Shown here piece by piece: positions 34,371 to 41,472 of a stretch of DNA of 64,000 nucleotides. The position numbers and the translations under genes are program-made. A model generated the notes under the pieces. The model was given only the letters and a program-made list of their open reading frames with translations. It had not been told where the DNA came from and searched no databases. How positions within the stretch are numbered: position 1 is the stretch's first letter; the number at the start of each line of letters is the position of its first letter. The stretch is from an uncultured Collinsella sp. (GTDB lineage Bacteria > Actinomycetota > Coriobacteriia > Coriobacteriales > Coriobacteriaceae), in contig UQLA01000005.1 in the NCBI GenBank assembly GCA_900541745.1, positions 57,793-121,792 on the forward strand, written 5' to 3'.

Positions 34371-35648
34371 TTAGTCTACGGGGTGGTAGAAGGTGTCGAC
34401 GACCGTTTGCTTTACGTTGTCCTGGTCCAGATAGAACTCGGCGAAGGTGTCGCCCTGCTGCATGGTGCCCTGCAACGTCACGACATCAAACGAAGTCAGG
34501 CCGTGCTCGAGCATCGTGGTCGCCAGATAGCTGAACTCATCGAGACCCAAATTGGTCCACGTATAGTCGCCCATGGCCTGATACAGGCTGATGAGCATGG
34601 CGGGGTTGCTCTTGGCACTGCTGAGCACCTTCGATGCAAACGCCTGCACGTAGCTCACCTGGCGCGCTGTACGATCCAGCGAAGACGTCAGATTCGTCGT
34701 GTCGCGCCACTGCACATACTTTTCCGCCGTTGTACCAAACAGCGTGGTCTCCTGGCCCTCGACAACCGACGTGCCCGGCACAGTCTGCGTAGGCACCAGC
34801 GTCACGCCGCCGATAGAATCGTTAATGGGTGCTACGCCCTCAATGTTGAGCGTGTAGTAATAGTCGACCGGAATGTTATCGAGCACGCGCGAGGCAGCGG
34901 CGGCCGTCAGCGCCGATGAGTTGTCGCCATCGGTGCCATAGGCAAACTGCAAGCACAGCTGCTCGGTCACCTGGCCGGCAAACGAACCGTTGGAATACGT
35001 ATCTACGGCAACCATACTGTCACGCGGGATGATAATGCCGCGGGCCTCGCCCGTGTCAGTATTAAGCGCTACGACCATCACGGTATCGGACTGGCCCTTC
35101 TGGGTGCCGTCATCGTTATTACGGCCATCAAAGCCGATAAACGCCACCGTGGCCATATGCTTGTTGAGCGCATACTTCTTCCCGTTATAGGTAATGGTGT
35201 CGCCCTTGGCCTTAATGACCTTTTCGGTCTTTTCCTCAATCTTCTTTTTGCCTTGGTTCACACTGTGATTCACAAAGCCCCAGCCCGCAGCAGCAACCGC
35301 ACCAATCACGAGCAGCACGATCAGCAGCGTGCGGATACGGCGACGGCGCTTGATGCGCTTAATCGACTCTTTGGAGCGTCGACGACGCTGAGGTGCCGCC
35401 TCATCAAGCGAAGGCCACTCTGCCTCATCAACAGGCTGCGCCGCAGCTTCATCGGTCTTTGCCGATGCGTCGGACGGGGCCTCGGCCTTGCTCTGGGATT
35501 TTTCGTCAGGTTGAGGCGTCGGAGTGCCTTTGGTCTCCCATTGGGGCTCGACAGGCTCCGCCTCATCCTGAACCTGCCGCTCGGAATTGTTTACTTGATT
35601 TTCGTCGGGATCCACCGCATCGATAAAGTGCTTGCCACGGGGGTTCAT
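34371..35648 (-). CDS. LytR-CpsA-Psr (LCP) family protein
   Basis: This 425-residue protein fits the LCP family, which attaches undecaprenyl-linked glycopolymers to peptidoglycan. A long acidic, Pro/Glu-rich cytoplasmic tail (residues 1-95) is followed by a basic patch RRRRSKESIKRIKRRRRIR and a membrane helix (LLIVLLVIGAVAAAGWGFV). The extracellular LCP domain shows VAFIGFDGRNNDDG, SDTVMVVALNTDTGEARGIIIPRDSMV and the usual arginine in RTARQVSYVQAF. AGGAGACAAAATAGTC precedes the ATG, two nt after the sortase stop. It is therefore in an operon with the class B sortase, which links polymer attachment with surface-protein anchoring. Confidence 0.92.
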   Translation of the reverse strand: MNPRGKHFIDAVDPDENQVNNSERQVQDEAEPVEPQWETKGTPTPQPDEKSQSKAEAPSDASAKTDEAAAQPVDEAEWPSLDEAAPQRRRRSKESIKRIKRRRRIRTLLIVLLVIGAVAAAGWGFVNHSVNQGKKKIEEKTEKVIKAKGDTITYNGKKYALNKHMATVAFIGFDGRNNDDGTQKGQSDTVMVVALNTDTGEARGIIIPRDSMVAVDTYSNGSFAGQVTEQLCLQFAYGTDGDNSSALTAAAASRVLDNIPVDYYYTLNIEGVAPINDSIGGVTLVPTQTVPGTSVVEGQETTLFGTTAEKYVQWRDTTNLTSSLDRTARQVSYVQAFASKVLSSAKSNPAMLISLYQAMGDYTWTNLGLDEFSYLATTMLEHGLTSFDVVTLQGTMQQGDTFAEFYLDQDNVKQTVVDTFYHPVD

Positions 35649-35650
35649 GA

Positions 35651-36469
35651 CTATTTTGTCTCCTGGTCGCTTGTTAACACACCGCTCACAATATAGCGCG
35701 AGTTGCCCTGCGAGCTATCGAGCATGCAGGTGCTCAACTGCACAATCTTACTATCTGCATCAAGTGTCACGCCGTCACGTACATTTTTGAGCAATGCGTC
35801 CGGATTACAGACCGAATTAAAGTAGTCCTGGCGCACGGCAGGATCGGCAAAGTTAAACGAGTTGAGAATGTGACGGTCGTCATATTGATAGGCCGAGACA
35901 ATCTTGTACTTCAGAATATGACCCGGCGTGTAGATATAGAACTCGGTGTTCTCGTTAAAGAAGTCCGCGTCCTCAAAGTTATGCAAGTTGTGGAACACAC
36001 CGCCGTTCACATGGCCGTAGATCACGGTGACGGGATCGCTAAAGTCGCGCGCGTTTGCCATCTGACTAAACGCCGTGCCGTAGGGGTCGTACTTGCCGTC
36101 CTTGTCGTGGTCCAGATAAAAAAGGTCGTCCGTCGTGCTCTGCAGCAAGGGCGTGTTGATATCCGCACCCGGAATGTAGAGCCACGCATAGATATCGGCA
36201 TTCTCTTGAATGAGCGGTGCAAAGTCGATGGGGTTGTCCGGCAGCTCCTTGCCCTTTGATTCGACCTTCGTGGCGGGCTTGCCTGTTGCACTCATCTCCT
36301 CGGCGCGCTGCTGCTCTAGATGATTCATATAGAGCACGTAGCCGCCGCAGCCGACTGCGACCAGCAACAACACTACGAAAACGCCCTTGAGTATCGTGGC
36401 GCGACGCTTTTTGTCCGAGTCGCCCATATGCTTAACTTCCATATGCTTGCCCTGCGGCTGCTGTGCCAT
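35651..36469 (-). CDS. srtB: Class B sortase
   Basis: This 272-residue transpeptidase has an N-terminal cytoplasmic part, a membrane helix (ILKGVFVVLLLVAVGCGGYVLYM) and an extracellular sortase domain. Class B signs are DIYAWLYIPGADINTPLLQS, the catalytic His in TVIYGHVNGG, the catalytic Cys in VQLSTCMLDSS and the Arg in NSRYIVSGVL. The gene opens a two-gene unit with the LCP gene. Immediately upstream on the same strand, beyond a terminator, is a surface protein ending in an SPATG sorting signal, which is its likely substrate. AAGGGAACACC precedes the ATG. The LAxTG protein at 12126 may need another sortase. Confidence 0.93.
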   Translation of the reverse strand: MAQQPQGKHMEVKHMGDSDKKRRATILKGVFVVLLLVAVGCGGYVLYMNHLEQQRAEEMSATGKPATKVESKGKELPDNPIDFAPLIQENADIYAWLYIPGADINTPLLQSTTDDLFYLDHDKDGKYDPYGTAFSQMANARDFSDPVTVIYGHVNGGVFHNLHNFEDADFFNENTEFYIYTPGHILKYKIVSAYQYDDRHILNSFNFADPAVRQDYFNSVCNPDALLKNVRDGVTLDADSKIVQLSTCMLDSSQGNSRYIVSGVLTSDQETK

Positions 36470-36496
36470 GGTGTTCCCTTACCCTGTAAATCGGCC

Positions 36497-36526
36497 AAAA
36501 AAAGGACCCGCACAAGTACGGGTCCT
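36497..36526 (-). terminator. Terminator between the SPATG protein gene and sortase
   Basis: AGGACCCG pairs with CGGGTCCT. On the minus strand TTTTTTT follows, so transcripts from the surface-protein gene should mostly stop here. Confidence 0.92.
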
Positions 36527-36555
36527 CAAATCTTACGGTTGAAACCGTGTGTGTG

Positions 36556-37119
36556 CTAGTTGTTCTTGCGAAGAGCAACAAAAGCGCAGGCAGCGCCAGC
36601 AGCGGCAACAGCAGCCACAGCGGCAACAGCGGTGGTGTTCACACCGGTAGCCGGGGACTTAGCACCGTTGTCGGTGGTAGCAGCGCCAGCAGCGGTCTTC
36701 TCAGCCACGATGGTGTAGGTGGAGAGCTTGGTGACCTTAAAGGTAACATTGCCGTTGTTGTCGGCAGTGAGGTTCAGGGTCTCCTTGCTACCGTCGTTGT
36801 GCTGGACATAGACGGTAACCTTGGCGTTGGCGTAGGCCTTGCCAAGGGTGAAGGTGACGGTCAGCGGGTTGGACTCAGAAACGGTACCCTCGACGGTCTC
36901 GGTGATCTCGAAGGAAGCGACCACGTTGGCGCCGGCAGGGGTGCCCTCGGCGTTCTTGGTGGTGGAAACAACCTTGACGTTAGCGTTGTTAACGCTGGCG
37001 GTCACGTTGTTGGCGCCGGTGGCGGTGGTGTTGGCAGGGCTCGGGGCGGCGAAAGCAGCCACGGGCAGAGCCAGGGCAAGAGCGAGAACGCTCAGTGCTG
37101 CCATGAATCTCTTCTTCAT
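36556..37119 (-). CDS. Small secreted surface protein with SPATG sorting signal
   Basis: This 187-residue protein has a clear signal peptide (MKKRFMAALSVLALALALPV, cleavage near AFA-AP). The mature part is rich in Asn, Thr, Ala and Val with no cysteine, and appears to be one beta-rich domain (FEITETVEGTVSESNPLTVTF, FKVTKLSTYTIV). The C-terminus reads KSPATGVNTT, then a hydrophobic Ala/Val helix and ALRKNN, the layout of a sortase signal with SPATG in place of LPxTG. The adjacent class B sortase is the probable anchoring enzyme. GAGGAATACC precedes the ATG. Its own terminator and ribosome site suggest abundant production. Confidence 0.85.
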   Translation of the reverse strand: MKKRFMAALSVLALALALPVAAFAAPSPANTTATGANNVTASVNNANVKVVSTTKNAEGTPAGANVVASFEITETVEGTVSESNPLTVTFTLGKAYANAKVTVYVQHNDGSKETLNLTADNNGNVTFKVTKLSTYTIVAEKTAAGAATTDNGAKSPATGVNTTAVAAVAAVAAAGAACAFVALRKNN

Positions 37120-37279
37120 GTTAGGTATTCCTCAACTTGCAGCTTGTGGACTTTTAAGTGCCTAGTAGTGTAGCCCTTTTTTGTAAATTGTGACTAATGA
37201 GTTCTATATGAAACAACATTGCTGCTTTTTTGCTCACTCATTGGCCCCAAACGGCGACTTAGTGTGATGGTTCTGTGAC

Positions 37280-37864
37280 TTATTGGCCTTGTGTCACGGG
37301 CGTGACCTGCGAACCCGCGCCGTTTGCACCGGTTTCGCTATCCTCGCTGTCCGCATCCTCGCCCTTTTGGGCGTCGGCGATCGTTGCGGCAGCGGCAACA
37401 ATACCGCGCTGAGGCGCCACGCCCGTCTGGGCCTGAGCGCCCTCGACAAGCTCCGTGCCGGCATGCGCGAGCTCAGCAGACTTGAACATCGCACTCAGGT
37501 CGACGCCGCCGCCAGCGTAGCCGAGTGCGGCAAGTGCGATCACAACCACCGCAACAACGACTGCAATCGGCACATAGCGATGCCACCCAGCGGGATTGAG
37601 CCCACTGCGGCGAGCCGCACCGCGGCTGATATAGCCCAGCGTTCCGTCGTGCTTGAGCTTAGAGCCCACCACGCGCTTGCGCCCCCACAGCGTCGACTCG
37701 GCCTGCATAGCCAAGCGAGCGCTTGTCGAAGGATAGCCGTATTTGGTGCGTTTGAACGAACCGTCGAACCCCGACGCGTGCTTGCCCCACGTCCGGGACG
37801 TCGTGCGGCGGTTAACTGGAGCCGCGCTTCGTCTATTCCGGTTTGGTTTTGAAGTCTCCGCCAT
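37280..37864 (-). CDS. Single-pass membrane protein, unknown
   Basis: This 194-residue protein starts MAETSKPNRNRR. Its first ~105 residues are basic and disordered, including KRTKYGYPSTSARLAMQAES and RGAARRSGLNPAGW. One membrane helix (VPIAVVVAVVVIALAALGYA) follows, then about 70 acidic Ala/Glu/Asp-rich residues that should lie outside the cell. I chose the ATG at 37864 because GGGGGCGT precedes it. Frame starts at 37894 and 37918 have no site. I do not recognise a family. It sits upstream of the surface-protein and sortase genes on the same strand and may belong to the envelope set. Confidence 0.6.
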   Translation of the reverse strand: MAETSKPNRNRRSAAPVNRRTTSRTWGKHASGFDGSFKRTKYGYPSTSARLAMQAESTLWGRKRVVGSKLKHDGTLGYISRGAARRSGLNPAGWHRYVPIAVVVAVVVIALAALGYAGGGVDLSAMFKSAELAHAGTELVEGAQAQTGVAPQRGIVAAAATIADAQKGEDADSEDSETGANGAGSQVTPVTQGQ

Positions 37865-37948
37865 ACGCCCCCGCACGCTGTAACGCAATCGAAACATTAC
37901 TGCTTTGGACTGTAGCACACGCGCCGCACGCGGTCACGGGCGCCTCGC

Positions 37949-39166
37949 TCAGCGGTCGTCGTCCTTCAGCAAGCGCCACAGGGTCGTGCGGCTTATCCCC
38001 AGCACCTCGGCAGCGCGGGTCCGGTTGCCCTGAAGGTGGCCTACGACCAGCCGCGCGATGTCCCGTTCGGTATCGGCCAGTGGACGCAGGATATACAGGT
38101 CGCTGTCGAGCGTCGGAGCGCCAAAGGTTGCGGTTTTGATGACGTCCTCCTGGGCGAGCACCTCCTCTGCCACCGCGCGCTCCGCCACACCCGACCCTAC
38201 TAATATATAGAGTCGTTCCGAGACCTCGCGAAGCTGCAGATAGTTGCGTGGCCAGCGATAGCCGTTGAACGTCGAGGCAGCCTCCTCGGACATACTCGGA
38301 GCGGCAGTTCCAAAGACATCTGACAGATATGTCAAATACTGCGCAACCTTTTTCGATGCGCCACCCTGCTCGGCAATCGCAGGCGCCACACTTACTGCAC
38401 ACGCCAAGCGCTCGGTTACAAAAGCGGCCTGATCGCTTTCGCCACCGCCCGGCATATCGTTTGCCGTCAGAACCACATGGCAACGCGCGGCCAGCGCCGT
38501 GTCGGTCATCGTAGAGACAAGCTCGCGCAGACGCTGCGGCGAAAGTGCATGCCAGCCGCCAATACAAAGGGTCAGCCTTGCCTGGAACAGCGGCGATTCC
38601 GAGCTTTTGAGTAGATGGCGCCAGCCGCGATCTGTGAGCTCGTCAAGTACCACGGACACAAAGGGTTCGTCAGCATAAGGCCCATCCAGATAGAGGCGTT
38701 TTGCAATCTCTGACTGGCCAGCACCCAGTTCGCCCTCCAACATGAGGGGCACACCGCGGGCATAGCTTTCGCAGACGGGGCCAGCGACCGCAGCGGCACC
38801 CTCGACAATGCCGTACGCGCTTGCCTCGTAGCGCGCCTCGACCTCATCTGCGTTAAGCCACTCAATACCCGCGTGCGCCGCCACACCGTGCACCTCGCGG
38901 ACCACGACCACCCACAGCGCGCCGTATTCCTTGGCGACCGGACGCACCGTGAGGCTCAAGCGCCCTCCCGCATGCCCCATCACCAGGCGCGTGCCGTTGC
39001 CCACGCGCCCCAGGCGCTCGGCAACAAATGCCGCGACATCTTGCTCGAGCGCGACATCGTCCATGGTCGAAATCGCCACGTGTCCATGCCCATCGATTGC
39101 CAGCGCCGAGGCCCCGGCAGCAGCCAAGGCCTCGATCAAGATGTTCAGCTTGGCATCGCTATCCAT
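37949..39166 (-). CDS. Fis-type regulator with a degenerate AAA+ domain
   Basis: This 405-residue protein has the layout of sigma-54 activators but not their catalytic motifs. Residues about 1-130 look like a sensory domain. The middle region keeps the fold pattern, yet the Walker A reads GELGAGQSEIAK (Lys lost), the Walker B region reads LTLCIGGWHALSP (no Asp-Glu), and there is no GAFTGA loop. YRWPRNYLQLREV corresponds to the end of the AAA+ domain. The C-terminal Fis helix-turn-helix is intact (ARLVVGHLQGNRTRAAEVLG, then ISRTTLWRLL). I infer a DNA-binding regulator that no longer drives sigma-54 promoters. It lies downstream of the YeiH transporter gene, with GGGGGCAAATC before the ATG. Confidence 0.8.
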   Translation of the reverse strand: MDSDAKLNILIEALAAAGASALAIDGHGHVAISTMDDVALEQDVAAFVAERLGRVGNGTRLVMGHAGGRLSLTVRPVAKEYGALWVVVVREVHGVAAHAGIEWLNADEVEARYEASAYGIVEGAAAVAGPVCESYARGVPLMLEGELGAGQSEIAKRLYLDGPYADEPFVSVVLDELTDRGWRHLLKSSESPLFQARLTLCIGGWHALSPQRLRELVSTMTDTALAARCHVVLTANDMPGGGESDQAAFVTERLACAVSVAPAIAEQGGASKKVAQYLTYLSDVFGTAAPSMSEEAASTFNGYRWPRNYLQLREVSERLYILVGSGVAERAVAEEVLAQEDVIKTATFGAPTLDSDLYILRPLADTERDIARLVVGHLQGNRTRAAEVLGISRTTLWRLLKDDDR

Positions 39167-39221
39167 GATTTGCCCCCGTCCGCGGCAACGTGCAACCGCC
39201 GACGGTCACACGACCGAGTGT

Positions 39222-39233
39222 TTCAAAATTGAA
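39222..39233. promoter_or_regulatory. Perfect palindrome upstream of the Fis-type regulator
   Basis: TTCAAAATTGAA lies 56 nt upstream of the start codon and is flanked by A/T-rich sequence. It may be the site for the regulator itself. I see no firm -35/-10 pair. Confidence 0.4.
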
Positions 39234-39291
39234 CGATATTGCTCACCAAACACTATAGGGCAGAAGCCGCCATCCTGCGAGTATATGAGTT

Positions 39292-39380
39292 GCCCCGCAT
39301 CGCCATCCTGGCGGGGCGATAAGAGCTCTTCGGGACCTATCAACCTGCGGACAAGCCATACCCGCAAGAGCTCCTATCGC
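39292..39380 (-). other. Two overlapping hairpins between yeiH and the Fis-type regulator gene
   Basis: Arms 39316-39334 and 39361-39380 pair over about 18 bp (GCGATA-n-GAGCTCTT-n-CGGG). A second hairpin, GCCCCGC with GCGGGGC (39292-39317), shares two bases with the first. The 26-nt loop of the first contains CTGCGGAC. On the minus strand the pair precedes the regulator gene. It could be a leader RNA or a transcript end; no T-tract follows. Confidence 0.5.
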
Positions 39381-39432
39381 TCCACCGCGAGGATGCGCCC
39401 GCCGGCACGCAGCACGCAAATAGGCTACTTCT

Positions 39433-40467
39433 CTACCAGATTCCCAGCACGTGCTGCATTCCCAAACTCATGCACGCAATGCCAATCCAGCAGCAAAAGC
39501 CCAGGGCGATGGGCTTGCCGCCCTTTTTGACCAGCTCGACGATATCGGTATTAAAGCCAATAGCCGCCATAGCCATCACGATAAAGAACTTCGACAGCTC
39601 CTTGATGGGCGCCGTAATAGATGCAGGAAGCTGAAGCACCGTGGTGATTACGCTCGCCAGCACAAAGAACAGCACGAACATGGGAAACGCGCGTTTAAGC
39701 GAGAACGTGCTTTTGGCGTCGCCGCCGGCCTTGCGCGCCAGATGCATCTGCCAGCATGCGAGAACCAACGTAATGGGAATAATGGCCAGCGTCCTGGTGA
39801 GCTTGACCACCGTGGCGCTTTCGAGCACATTGGCGCCGGGATGCATACTGTCCCAGGCGCTCGCCGCAGCCGTTACCGACGAGGTGTCGTTGATGGCAGT
39901 GCCGGCAAACAAGCCAAAGCCCTCGTTGGTCAGCCCGAGCATGCCGCCGAGCGTCGGAAACACGAGCGCCGCGATAACGTTAAACAGGAAGATGACCGAA
40001 ATAGCCTGGGCAATCTCGCGATCGTCGGCATCGATGACGGGCGCGGTCGCGGCGATGGCAGAACCGCCGCAAATCGACGAACCCACGCCCACAAGCGTCG
40101 CGATCTTGCCCGGCACGTTCATAACGCGGCAGAGCACGAAGGCAATGACGAGCGAGGTCGAGATCGTTGCCACGATAATCGGCAGCGACTGAGCGCCTTT
40201 GGACAGAATCTGCGAGAGGTTCATGCCAAAGCCAAGCAGGATTACCGCGTACTGCAAGACTTTTTTAGACGTATAGGTGACACCGGCGGCGAGCTGTTCG
40301 CGACGATTCTTGGGAAAGACGAGCGCCAGGACCATGCCAAAGAGGATGGCAAACACCGGCCCGCCAACCACCTCAACCTGTTTGCCGAGCAACGTCGCGG
40401 GGATGGCGATGATCAGGCAGAACAAGACACCCTTCCAGCGCTCGCGTACGATATTCGCCAATTGCAT
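39433..40467 (-). CDS. YeiH-family membrane transporter
   Basis: This 344-residue membrane protein matches the YeiH/UPF0324 family of putative sulfate exporters. About ten hydrophobic segments are visible. Family signs are GGPVFAILFGMVLAL, LQYAVILLGFGMNLSQIL, VGVGSSICGGSAIAATAPVI, FGLFAGTAINDTSSVTAA and FFIVMAMAAIGFNTDI. It is divergent from a FadR-type GntR regulator, with 193 nt between the starts, and precedes a Fis-type regulator on the same strand. Both may control it. Experimental evidence for the substrate of this family is thin, so the sulfate or sulfonate role is only an assumption. Confidence 0.88.
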   Translation of the reverse strand: MQLANIVRERWKGVLFCLIIAIPATLLGKQVEVVGGPVFAILFGMVLALVFPKNRREQLAAGVTYTSKKVLQYAVILLGFGMNLSQILSKGAQSLPIIVATISTSLVIAFVLCRVMNVPGKIATLVGVGSSICGGSAIAATAPVIDADDREIAQAISVIFLFNVIAALVFPTLGGMLGLTNEGFGLFAGTAINDTSSVTAAASAWDSMHPGANVLESATVVKLTRTLAIIPITLVLACWQMHLARKAGGDAKSTFSLKRAFPMFVLFFVLASVITTVLQLPASITAPIKELSKFFIVMAMAAIGFNTDIVELVKKGGKPIALGFCCWIGIACMSLGMQHVLGIW

Positions 40468-40660
40468 ATGGGATTCCTTCTTTCTATTTCACGTTTGCGA
40501 CGGCTTATGATACGGCAATATTGAGCACAGCCCTGCGCAAACAAAGGCTAAGATGCCGCAATAGTTCTCGGGCGACAGTCGAATTACCCACCACGGAGAG
40601 CTGATTCGCGGCATAATTAACAGCTGATATATGAGTGTGATAGAACGGTTGTGAGGCACT

Positions 40661-41362
40661 ATGGAAGAATCGATGCACGTCGGCGAGCAGGAAACGAGCC
40701 TGCAGGACCAGTCCTACCACACCATTCGACGCAAAATCGTCTACCTGGACTACAAGCCGGGCGAAAAGCTGGGCGTCAAGCAGCTTTGCGACGACCTGGA
40801 TATGGGGCGCACCCCTGTGCGCGAGGCGCTGGTGCGTCTGGCGCAAGAGGGCCTGGTGCGCACCGTGCCCCAAAGCGGCACCTATGTCTCGCCCATCAAC
40901 CTCACTCTTGCCGAGAGCGCCTGCTACATTCGCGAGCACCTGGAAAAGCAGGTGATTGTGGAGTGCTGCGCCCGTGCCACCTCGGCAGGCATCGAGCAGC
41001 TCGACAGAGCCATCGCGCTGCAGGAAAAGACCATGGCCGAGGAGGATCGCATCGGCTTCTTTTTAAGCGACAACCTCATGCACCGCATGATCTTTAGCAT
41101 CGCGTGCCGCAGCACCGTGTGGTCGTGGCTCGAAGAGACCAATGCCGACCTGGAGCGCTTCCGCTGGCTGCGCGCCGCCACACAGACGCTCGACAATCAG
41201 GAGATTGTTAACGAGCACAAGCAAATCCGCCGCGCCATCGCCGGCCGCGACCCCATCGAGGCGAGCTTTTTGGTCAGCAAGCACCTGCATATGATGTTCC
41301 GCAACCAGACCGAGGTCCTGGACCAGTTCCCCGAGTACTTCGAGACCAGCAAGCTCCGCTAA
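40661..41362 (+). CDS. GntR-family regulator of the FadR/FCD type
   Basis: This 233-residue regulator has an N-terminal winged helix (SYHTIRRKIVYLDYKPGEKL, GVKQLCDDLDMGRTPVREAL, EGLVRTVPQSGTYV) and a C-terminal helical FCD ligand domain. In the FCD part, HRMIFSIACRSTVW and NEHKQIRRAIAGRDP carry the His residues that often bind a metal with an organic acid. GTGAGGCACT precedes the ATG. A second in-frame ATG (residue 5) is an alternative start. It is divergent from the YeiH transporter, the most likely target. A repeat of the AGGGACAGGT family directly follows the stop. Confidence 0.9.
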   Translation: MEESMHVGEQETSLQDQSYHTIRRKIVYLDYKPGEKLGVKQLCDDLDMGRTPVREALVRLAQEGLVRTVPQSGTYVSPINLTLAESACYIREHLEKQVIVECCARATSAGIEQLDRAIALQEKTMAEEDRIGFFLSDNLMHRMIFSIACRSTVWSWLEETNADLERFRWLRAATQTLDNQEIVNEHKQIRRAIAGRDPIEASFLVSKHLHMMFRNQTEVLDQFPEYFETSKLR

Positions 41363-41407
41363 CCTGACAAAAAGGGACAGGTTTATTTTGGCAGGTTTTA
41401 TCTGGGC
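41361..41407. repeat. REP-type hairpin, AGGGACAGGT family, copy 1
   Basis: ACCTGACAAAAAGGGACAGG, then TTTATTTTGGCAGGT, ends with TTTTATCTGGG. The ACCTGCCAAAA-type arms can pair. The same sequence occurs reversed at 43767-43814 and direct at 46984-47028. Confidence 0.85.
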
Positions 41408-41415
41408 AAATGCAA

Positions 41416-41450
41416 CAAGGCCCGACTCCGCCACAACGGAGCCGGGCCTT
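41416..41450 (-). terminator. Terminator of glmS
   Basis: AAGGCCCGACTCCG pairs with CGGAGCCGGGCCTT around CCACAA, with one mismatch. It lies between convergent gntR and glmS and probably serves both. Confidence 0.75.
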
Positions 41451-41472
41451 GGTCGCTAGAACGGGGGACCAA

